From: Plantactinospora mayteni
GTDB lineage: Bacteria > Actinomycetota > Actinomycetes > Mycobacteriales > Micromonosporaceae
NCBI RefSeq assembly: GCF_016862935.1
Contig: NZ_BONX01000029.1
Location: forward strand, 31,592-95,591
Reading direction: 5' to 3'
DNA: 64,000 nucleotides
The position numbers and the translations under genes are program-made. Below, in pieces: positions 34,017-41,276 of the stretch. A model generated the notes under the pieces. It did not search any database. It was not told where the DNA came from and worked only from the letters and a program-made list of their open reading frames with translations. Position 1 is the stretch's first letter; each line of letters starts with the position of its first letter.

Positions 34017-34267
34017 TCGCGCCGGGACGGCCGCGCGGCGGGCGTCCCGCCGCATCCGATCCGTCCAGCTTGGCCGCTTGTGCCCCTGGTACGCCCGGGT
34101 GCCGTGCCCTGCCGTCGGTCCGGTCGGCATGGTCGGGGCCCCACGGGGGTAGTGCGAGGTGGCACAGTGCGGTAGTCGTGTCGGGGAGTTCTCGTGGGTG
34201 TCCGGGCGGCACGCAGATCGAGGGTTCCGGCGTGGCCAGAAACGTCAAGCTGACGGAAGGGCAACAG

Positions 34268-34516
34268 ATGAGCGAGTCGCAGGAGACCGTCGACACCCGC
34301 GGTGACGATCGGATCGAACTGCTCCGGGCCGACGCCAACCAGGACGGCAAGACCGACCTCTGGGTGGTGGACACCGACGGCGACGGCAAGGCGGACCTGT
34401 TCCAGTTCGACACCGACGGGGACGGCAAGGTGGACATCACCATGGTCGACGCCGACGAGGACGGCAAGCCGGACGAGGTGGTGGACGGGGACGGCGGGCT
34501 TCCGCCGACCACCTGA
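34268..34516 (+). CDS. Small protein of four 13-residue Asp/Gly repeats
   Basis: An 82-residue protein beginning MSESQETVDTRGDDRIELL. Four 13-residue units follow, including DTDGDGKADLFQF and DTDGDGKVDITMV, of the same type and spacing as in the neighbour 252 bases upstream, but with Lys in place of Arg at the seventh position. No signal peptide. ATG at 34268 is preceded by GGAAGGG at about eight bases. An obvious paralogue of the upstream gene. A terminator follows at 34536. Confidence 0.78.
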   Translation: MSESQETVDTRGDDRIELLRADANQDGKTDLWVVDTDGDGKADLFQFDTDGDGKVDITMVDADEDGKPDEVVDGDGGLPPTT

Positions 34517-34535
34517 CCAGCGCCAGACCGACATC

Positions 34536-34589
34536 GGCCGTGGCGGCGGTTCTCCGGGTACGACGATCCGGGGAGCCGCCGCCACGGCC
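34536..34589 (+). terminator. Terminator hairpin after the repeat-protein genes
   Basis: A 14-base arm at 34536-34549 pairs perfectly with 34576-34589, and the arms continue inward as TTCTCCGG with CCGGGGAG. It closes the two-gene repeat-protein unit. Confidence 0.75.
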
Positions 34590-34694
34590 TTGTCGTACCC
34601 GAAATCGCCTCCGACGGTGCCGACCTTGGACCGGGCTGGCCGGACGGTGAAGCCCTGCCGGCCCGGATGGGCCGGTCAACCGCCGCCGGGGCGG

Positions 34695-35270
34695 TCAACC
34701 GCCGGGGCGGGCGGCGGTCCGGGCGCCGCCGAGGAAGACCGTGGTGATCGCGGCGCTCGCCTCCTCCACGCCGAGCCGGCCGGCGAAGACCTGGCCGGCG
34801 ACGCTCTGGAACAGGCCGAGATAGGCCACCAGCAACAGTTCGGCGGGCAGGTCGGTGCGGAACACCCCCTGCTCGACCCCCCGCTCTACCAGCGCCTGGA
34901 GCGGGCCGGCGAGTCGCGCCTCCGCCAGGTCGTGCTGCTCGGAACTCTTCTCCAGGAGTTGGAGAGCCCGATATCTGCTGGTCGCCGCGACCAGGGCCCG
35001 GGTGAGTCGGGCCAGCGCCTCCTCGACCGGTACGGCGTCGAGCTTGGCGTCGGCGACCCGCTCGGCCAGGTCGGTCAGTGCGGCCTCGGCCATCGCCCGG
35101 AGCAGCGCGTCCCGGTTGGGGAAGTAGCGGTAGAGCGTGGCTCGGGCCACCCCGGCTGCCTCGGCGATGTCCGCCATGCTGGCCGACTCGCCACGCTCGG
35201 CGAGCACCGAGGCCGCGCTGTCGAGAATGCCGGCCGCGATGTGGTCGCGCAGAGCGGGACTTCTGGTCAT
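34695..35270 (-). CDS. TetR-family transcriptional repressor
   Basis: A 191-residue regulator. The DNA-binding helices are ADIAEAAGVARATLYRYFPN at about residues 35-54. The C-terminal ligand domain includes ALARLTRALVAATSRYRAL and VAYLGLFQSVAGQVF. ATG at 35270 (MTRSPALRDH) is preferred over the longer frame to 35312, because a perfect operator dyad lies at 35322-35339. It is divergent from the MMPL exporter and presumably represses it until a drug or lipid ligand binds. Confidence 0.9.
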   Translation of the reverse strand: MTRSPALRDHIAAGILDSAASVLAERGESASMADIAEAAGVARATLYRYFPNRDALLRAMAEAALTDLAERVADAKLDAVPVEEALARLTRALVAATSRYRALQLLEKSSEQHDLAEARLAGPLQALVERGVEQGVFRTDLPAELLLVAYLGLFQSVAGQVFAGRLGVEEASAAITTVFLGGARTAARPGG

Positions 35271-35301
35271 TGCCCGACAGCGTACGACCTCGCCCCGCGC
35301 C

Positions 35302-35330
35302 TTGACAAGCATGACGCTGATTGAGACAGT
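35302..35330 (+). promoter_or_regulatory. Candidate promoter of the MMPL exporter
   Basis: TTGACA (35302-35307), a 17-base spacer and GACAGT (35325-35330) fit a housekeeping promoter. The -10 box overlaps the TetR operator. Confidence 0.5.
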
Positions 35331-35339
35331 GCTGTCTCA
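35322..35339. promoter_or_regulatory. TetR-type operator dyad
   Basis: TGAGACAG, a two-base centre and CTGTCTCA form a perfect dyad with 8-bp arms. It lies between tetR and the exporter and covers the exporter -10 box. Confidence 0.7.
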
Positions 35340-35421
35340 GATGCAGACGCTATGCCTCTGCGTTCCGTCATCCGCTCGCCTTCCGCCGAGCGTCCGGCTC
35401 GGCTTGCCGACAGGAGTTTCC

Positions 35422-37707
35422 GTGGCCGAACACCTCTACCGGCTCGGCCGGTTCGCATACCGGCGCCGGGTGCTGGTCACCCTGCTGTGGCTGGGCCTGC
35501 TCGCGCTCACCGGCCTCGGCGCCGGCACCCTCTCCGGGCCCACCGCCAACGCCTTCTCGGTGCCCGGTACCGAGGCACAGCACGCGATGGACCTGCTGAC
35601 CGAACGGTTCCCCGAGGCCGCCGCCGACGGGGCGTCCGCCCGGGTGGTCTTCGCCGCCCCGGCCGGCGAGACACTGACCGACCCGGCCAACCGGGCCACT
35701 GTCGACCGGGTGCTGTCGACACTGCGCGCCGCACCCCAGGTGGCGAACGTCGCCGACCCGTACGCCACCGGCGCGGTCAACCAGGCCGGCAGCGTGGCGT
35801 TCGCCGAGGTCGCGTACCGGGTCGAGGCGCTGGACCTGAGCGAGGCGGCCCGAGCCGCGCTCACCGGGGCGCTGGAGACGGGCCGGGCCGGCGGACTGAC
35901 CGTCGAACTCGGCGGCGAGGCGGCCCAGGAACCGGCCCCACAGGGGCTGAGCGAGGCCGTCGGGATCGTGGTCGCCGGGGTGGTACTCGTGATCACGTTC
36001 GGCTCGCTGCTCGCCGCCGGGCTGCCGCTGCTGACCGCCGTACTCGGGATCGCGATCAGCCTCGCCGCGATCACCGCCGTCACCGGTTTCGTGGACCTGA
36101 GCGAGGCCACCCCGATGATGGCGGTGATGCTCGGCCTGGCGGTGGCGATCGACTACGCGCTCTTCATCGTCTTCCGCTACCGGCACGAGGTGACCACCGT
36201 GGCGGACCGGGCCGAGGCGGTCGGCCGGGCCGTCGGCACCGCCGGCTCGGCCGTGGTCTTCGCCGGCCTGACCGTCGTCATCGCGCTGGTCGGCCTCTCG
36301 GTGGTGGGGATACCGATCCTGACCCAGATGGGCCTCGCCGCCGCCGGCACCGTACTGGTGGCGGTGCTGATCGCGCTGACCCTGCTGCCGGCGCTACTCG
36401 GCTTCGCCGGCCGACGGGCCCTGCCCCGCCCGAGACGGAACCCGACGGAACGGAGCGCGGCGGAACGGAACACGGCGGGGCAGAACCGGGCGCGGCAAAA
36501 CCAGGCAGGGCAAAACCAGGCGGGGCAGGAGCGGGCGGGGCGGCGGAGGGCAGCGCTCGGGTTGCGTTGGGCCCGGTTCGTGGTGCGGCGGCCGGTACCG
36601 GTGCTGGTCGTCGCGGCTGCCGCGCTCGGCGTGCTCGCCGTACCGGCCCTCGACCTGCGACTCGGGCTGCCCGACGACGGTACGGCGGCACCCCAGACCA
36701 CCCAACGCAAGGCGTACGACCTGCTCAGTGCCGGCTTCGGCCCCGGGTTCAACGGCCCGCTGGTGGTGACCGTCGACGCCCGGTACGGCGGTGCCGAGGG
36801 AGTGACCCGAACCGACACCGAGGCGGCGGCCAGGCGTACCGCCGAGACGCTCGGCCGGCTGCCGGGCGTACTGGCGGTGACCCCGCCGACCGTCAACCGG
36901 GCCGGTGACACGGCCGTGCTGACCGTCGTACCAGCGAGCGCGCCGAGCAGCCCGGCCACCCGGGACCTCGTCGCGGCGATCCGGGCCACGACCGGTCCCG
37001 AGGTGGCGGTGACCGGCCGGACCGCGATCGACATCGACATGTCTGACAAGCTCGGCGGCGCCCTGCTGCCGTACCTGGGTGTCGTGGTCGGGCTGGCGTT
37101 CCTACTGCTCACGCTGGTGTTCCGGTCCCTGCTGGTACCGCTGAAGGCGACCCTGGGATTCCTGCTCAGCGTGGCCGCCACCTTCGGCGCGGTGGTGGCG
37201 ATCTTCCAGTGGGGCTGGCTGGCCGGAGTGTTCGGAGTGGACCAGCCCGGCCCGATCGTCAGCCTGCTGCCGACCCTGATGATCGGTCTGGTCTTCGGGC
37301 TGGCCATGGACTACCAGGTCTTCCTGGTCAGCCGGATGCGCGAGGAGTACGTCCGCGGCGCCGGTCCGACCGCGGCCGTGGTCGCCGGCTTCGGGCACGG
37401 CGCCCGGGTGGTGACCGCCGCCGCCGCGATCATGGTCGCCGTCTTCTCCGGCTTCCTGCTCGCCCCGGACGCGCTGGTCAAGTCGATCGGATTCGCGCTC
37501 GCCGCGGCGGTGCTCTTCGACGCCTTCGTGGTCCGGATGACGATCGTCCCCGCCGCGATGGCGCTGCTCGGCCGGGCCGCCTGGTGGCTGCCCCGCTGGC
37601 TCGACCGGCTGCTGCCGGACGTGGACATCGAGGGCGAGCGGCTGCTCCGGGCGGCACCGCCAACCCCGGCTACCGAGCCGGAGCAGCCGCAGCCGGCGCC
37701 GGTCTGA
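35422..37707 (+). CDS. MMPL/RND-family exporter
   Basis: A 761-residue membrane pump with two repeats of six helices. Typical sequences are LAVAIDYALFIVFRYRHEV in the first half and MIGLVFGLAMDYQVFLVSRM in the second, both carrying the Asp-Tyr pair of the proton path. Between the repeats is an insert of about 40 residues (near 335-375) rich in Arg, Asn and Gln, with repeated AGQNQ-type units. GTG at 35422 follows CAGGAG and begins the conserved N-terminus. Divergent from a TetR gene. The substrate is unknown: lipids, siderophores or drugs. Confidence 0.88.
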   Translation: MAEHLYRLGRFAYRRRVLVTLLWLGLLALTGLGAGTLSGPTANAFSVPGTEAQHAMDLLTERFPEAAADGASARVVFAAPAGETLTDPANRATVDRVLSTLRAAPQVANVADPYATGAVNQAGSVAFAEVAYRVEALDLSEAARAALTGALETGRAGGLTVELGGEAAQEPAPQGLSEAVGIVVAGVVLVITFGSLLAAGLPLLTAVLGIAISLAAITAVTGFVDLSEATPMMAVMLGLAVAIDYALFIVFRYRHEVTTVADRAEAVGRAVGTAGSAVVFAGLTVVIALVGLSVVGIPILTQMGLAAAGTVLVAVLIALTLLPALLGFAGRRALPRPRRNPTERSAAERNTAGQNRARQNQAGQNQAGQERAGRRRAALGLRWARFVVRRPVPVLVVAAAALGVLAVPALDLRLGLPDDGTAAPQTTQRKAYDLLSAGFGPGFNGPLVVTVDARYGGAEGVTRTDTEAAARRTAETLGRLPGVLAVTPPTVNRAGDTAVLTVVPASAPSSPATRDLVAAIRATTGPEVAVTGRTAIDIDMSDKLGGALLPYLGVVVGLAFLLLTLVFRSLLVPLKATLGFLLSVAATFGAVVAIFQWGWLAGVFGVDQPGPIVSLLPTLMIGLVFGLAMDYQVFLVSRMREEYVRGAGPTAAVVAGFGHGARVVTAAAAIMVAVFSGFLLAPDALVKSIGFALAAAVLFDAFVVRMTIVPAAMALLGRAAWWLPRWLDRLLPDVDIEGERLLRAAPPTPATEPEQPQPAPV

Positions 37708-37736
37708 GCGCAGCCGCAGCCAGCGCCGGTCTGAGC
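37683..37736. repeat. 27-bp tandem duplication across the MMPL stop
   Basis: Copies at 37683-37709 and 37710-37736 match at 26 of 27 bases. Each carries TGA (37705-37707 and 37732-37734), and both stops are in the same frame. Confidence 0.85.
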
Positions 37737-38063
37737 CCGGACGGTCACCACTGGCCCGGGTCGGTCGACTCGCGCTCCGCGCCGGCCGGGACGCGCTGAC
37801 CGGCACCGCCCCGGCCGGTGCCTCCGACGGAGCCTCCGACGGAGCCCCGTCCGGTGCCGCCGGCCTAGTTCCGGCCGGCCACCCGGGCCAGTGGTGACGC
37901 ACAACGACTCGATCCCAGTTCCGTCAAGATCGGGTCACGAAATCGGCTGTGGGGAGAAATCACCGCGTCGTACGCCAACCTTTCGCTCGGCCTCGGGCGC
38001 TTCGCAGCCATGAGGGGCGACGATCGGCGCCGCCCGCCTCGCCCATGGGGGAGACGCAGAACG
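37708..38063. other. Intergenic region before the FtsX-type operon
   Basis: This 356-base stretch holds the end of the tandem duplication, short direct repeats CTCCGACGGAGC near 37820-37845, and an AT-richer patch at 37895-37990 that is the likely promoter zone. I see no gene in it. Confidence 0.5.
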
Positions 38064-41000
38064 ATGAGGCTGGTGTTTCGGCGTGCCCGAGGGGCGAAGA
38101 GTCTGCTCCTCGCGGCGACCGGGGCGACCCTGATCGCCACTGCCCTGCTCACCGGGCTCGCCGGCTACAGCCGGGAGGTGGTCGACTCCGGCACCGAGCG
38201 GGCGGTCGCGTCGGCCTCCCAGGAGGAGCGGTCGATCCTGGTACGCGGCACCGCCGGCAGTACCCGGGAGGAGCTCGCCGAGCGGGACGAGGCCGTACGA
38301 TCCCGGTTCGCCGACGGCTTCGGCGGCGTACCGGCCGACATCTCCGGGGCGGGCTACGCCGCCGGGCGGCAGTTCGCCGGCCGCACCGGAAACGCCGTAC
38401 CGGACGCCCAGGGCCTGGTCTTCGCCCGGGTGGTCTTCCTCGACGACCTCCCCGGGCACGCCCTGTTGACCGACGGGGCGTGGCCCAGCCCTGGCCAGCG
38501 ACCGGTGCAGACCGCGCTCGCCGAGCCGGTCGCGAAGATCCTCGGAGCCCGGGTCGGCGACCGGATCCCGATCACCGACCGGGTCACCGACCGGGTGACC
38601 GAGGTGACCGTCACCGGCGTCTGGAAGCCGCGCGACGCCCGGGACCCGTACTGGCGGCTCGTGCCCGAGGTGACGGACGGGGTCGCGACCGGGTCCGCCA
38701 CGTACGGGCCGCTGGTGGTGGACCGGGCCGACTTCCTCGACCACTTCCTCGCCAACGCCTCCGCCGGCTGGCTGGTCGAACCCGAGCTGGCCGGGGCCAC
38801 GATGACCTCGCTGGGCCGGCTGGGCGAGGCCGCGAGCCAGACCACCGCCAGCCTGCCCGCCGAGACCGGGCTCGGCAACTCCGGACTGGTCACCACTCAG
38901 CTCGACCAGCTCGTACAGCGACTGGACCGGGCCGGTCTGGTCGGCCGGTCGGCGCTGGTCACCCCGATGCTGCTGGTGGTGGTCCTCGGCGGGTACGCGC
39001 TGCTGCTGGTCGCGCTGCTCCTCACCGAGCAGCGCCGGGGCGAGGCGGCACTGCTCCGGGCCCGGGGCGCCGGGCGAAGCCAGCTGGCCGGACTGGCCGC
39101 CCGGGAGGCGTTGCTGGTCGTGCTGCCGGCCGCCGTGATCTCGCCGGTACTCGCCACCGAGCTGGTCCGGCTGGCCGACCGTACCCCGATGCTGGCCGCC
39201 GCCGCGCTGCACCTGAGCCCCCGGCTCGACACCCGGGCCTGGCTGATCGCCGCGCTGGCCGCGCTCGGCTGCGCGCTGGCGATGCTCGGCCCGGCGCTGC
39301 GGCGCGGCGGCAGCTACGTCGGCGAACTGGCCAGCCGGTCCCGGCCGAGCCGGCGGACGATCGCGCAGCGGGCCGGGCTGGACGTCGCACTGGTCGCCCT
39401 GGCGGTGCTGGGCTGGCTGCAACTGCGGCAGTACTCCTCGCCGCTCGCCGGCGCCCGCCCGGACGGCACCCTCGGGATCGACCCGCTGCTGGCCGCCACC
39501 CCCACCGTGGGCGTACTGGCCGGTGCGGTACTCGCGCTGCGCGGCCTGCCGCCGATGGCCCGGCTCGCCGAGCGGTACGTCGACCGCAGGTCCTGGACCG
39601 GCACCATGCTCGGGATGTGGCAGGCCGGCCGCCGGCCGCACGCCGGCCCGGTGCTGCTGCTCGCCCTGGCGGTGGCGGTCGGCACCCTCGCCTGGTGCCT
39701 GGCCGCCACCTCGGAGCGGTCCCTGACCGACCAGGCCAACCACCAGGTCGGCGCCGACCTGCGGCTGGTCGAGTCGAGCGGGGTCGCCCCGCCGGCCCGT
39801 GCCGGCCAGCTCGCCGAACTGCCCGGCACGGAACGGATCCTGCCGGCCTGGCGGGACAGTCCCCGGCTCGGCACCGAGGGCCTGCCGGCCGGAATGGTCG
39901 CGCTGGACGTCACCGGTGCCGAACGGGTCGTCCGGATCCGGGACGACCTGGTCGACGGCGGCGCCGCCGGACTATTCGCCGGGATGTCCAGCGCCCGGGT
40001 GACCGCGCCGGTCGTGCCGCTTCCGCCGGGCAGCACCCGGCTGACCGGCCGGATCACCACCACCGGTACCGGTGGCTCCGCCCGGATTCCGGTCCGGACC
40101 ACGGCGATCTTCACCGAGCCGCACGGCGGGCACCTCCGGATCCCGCTCGGCGCGAGCTACGACGACGCGCCGCTGCGGTTCGACGTGGAGCTGCCGGCGA
40201 GCGGCGACGCACCGCCGCGACTCGCCGGCTTCGCGGTGGACACCCTCGGACCTCCCGGGTACGTCGTCGACTGGCGGCTCACCGACCTGCGCGCCTCCTT
40301 GGCCAGTGGGGCCGGTCCCGAGGTGCCGCTCGCGGACGGCCGGCAGTGGCAGGCGGTGCACCGCTCCGGCCAGACCGTGCCGGCGGCGGCCGGACCGCGC
40401 GGGCTGACCGTCCGATACCAGGCGCCCGAGTCGTCGGCAGCCTGGTGGCGCTTCAACTCGCCGATCTCGTTCGCCGTCGCCGTCGCGCCCGGTCAGGGGC
40501 AGGTGCCGGTGGTGGCCACCCCGGAGGCGCTGGCGGCGCTTCGGCTGGGGGTCGGCGAGCAGACCGTACTGGTGCTGGCCGGCGGAGCCGTCGACGTCCG
40601 GATCACCGGTACGGTCGCCGCGCTGCCCGGCGTACCCGAGCCGGCGGCGCTGCTGGTCGACCTGCCGTCGCTGAGTACGGCGCTCTTCCACGAGCGGGGC
40701 ATCGTCGGCGCGCCCGAGGAGTGGTGGCTGGCCACCCGTACCGGGCAGCACGCCGAGGCGGCCGAGGCAGCCGCCGGGCTCGGCGGGCTCCAGGTCGCCG
40801 ACCGGATGGAGGTGGCCAGCCGCTCCGGCGACGACCCGTACGGCGTCGGTGCCCGGGCCGCCCTCTTCGCCGCCGCGCTCGGCGCCATCCTGCTCGCGGC
40901 GGTCGGCGTCACCGTGGACGTCCGGGCCACCGCCCGACGCCGGGTCACCGAGCTGGCCGTACTGCACACCCTGGGCGCCGGCCCCCGGCTGCTGGCCCGG

Positions 41001-41276
41001 TCGCTCCTGGTCGAGCAGGCGTTCCTCGCCGGCATCGGGGTGCTGGTCGGGTTGGGGGTGGGAATCGGCGTGGCGGCCACGATGGCCCCGCTGGTCGTCC
41101 TCACCCCGTCGGCGGAGCGGCCGGTACCGGCGCCGCTGCTGGACGTGGCCTGGCTGCCGGCCACCGGAACCGCCGCCGTACTGCTGCTGCTCGCCCTCGC
41201 GCTGAGCGGGCTGACCGCCGCCACCATGCGGCAACGCCTGGCCGCGGCCCAGCTCCGGATCGGGGAGGACCGGTGA
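38064..41276 (+). CDS. FtsX-like ABC transporter permease, large
   Basis: A 1070-residue membrane protein. It starts MRLVFRRARGAKSLLLAA, followed by the first membrane helix, an extracytoplasmic domain of about 190 residues, a four-helix FtsX block near 285-430, a second large extracellular domain, and a final FtsX block (about 920-1060) with LAVLHTLGAGPRLLARSLLVEQ. This layout fits the ABC3/MacB-like superfamily that moves lipids, drugs or cell wall signals. The stop overlaps the next gene (GTGA, 41273-41276). A 54-base longer start at 38010 exists, but it is Arg-rich and unlikely. Confidence 0.85.
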   Translation: MRLVFRRARGAKSLLLAATGATLIATALLTGLAGYSREVVDSGTERAVASASQEERSILVRGTAGSTREELAERDEAVRSRFADGFGGVPADISGAGYAAGRQFAGRTGNAVPDAQGLVFARVVFLDDLPGHALLTDGAWPSPGQRPVQTALAEPVAKILGARVGDRIPITDRVTDRVTEVTVTGVWKPRDARDPYWRLVPEVTDGVATGSATYGPLVVDRADFLDHFLANASAGWLVEPELAGATMTSLGRLGEAASQTTASLPAETGLGNSGLVTTQLDQLVQRLDRAGLVGRSALVTPMLLVVVLGGYALLLVALLLTEQRRGEAALLRARGAGRSQLAGLAAREALLVVLPAAVISPVLATELVRLADRTPMLAAAALHLSPRLDTRAWLIAALAALGCALAMLGPALRRGGSYVGELASRSRPSRRTIAQRAGLDVALVALAVLGWLQLRQYSSPLAGARPDGTLGIDPLLAATPTVGVLAGAVLALRGLPPMARLAERYVDRRSWTGTMLGMWQAGRRPHAGPVLLLALAVAVGTLAWCLAATSERSLTDQANHQVGADLRLVESSGVAPPARAGQLAELPGTERILPAWRDSPRLGTEGLPAGMVALDVTGAERVVRIRDDLVDGGAAGLFAGMSSARVTAPVVPLPPGSTRLTGRITTTGTGGSARIPVRTTAIFTEPHGGHLRIPLGASYDDAPLRFDVELPASGDAPPRLAGFAVDTLGPPGYVVDWRLTDLRASLASGAGPEVPLADGRQWQAVHRSGQTVPAAAGPRGLTVRYQAPESSAAWWRFNSPISFAVAVAPGQGQVPVVATPEALAALRLGVGEQTVLVLAGGAVDVRITGTVAALPGVPEPAALLVDLPSLSTALFHERGIVGAPEEWWLATRTGQHAEAAEAAAGLGGLQVADRMEVASRSGDDPYGVGARAALFAAALGAILLAAVGVTVDVRATARRRVTELAVLHTLGAGPRLLARSLLVEQAFLAGIGVLVGLGVGIGVAATMAPLVVLTPSAERPVPAPLLDVAWLPATGTAAVLLLLALALSGLTAATMRQRLAAAQLRIGEDR

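Noticed and set aside
37918..37935. A second copy of the TadG palindrome (GTCAAGATC near 37925)
   Set aside because: Only nine bases match and no opposite arm is present.
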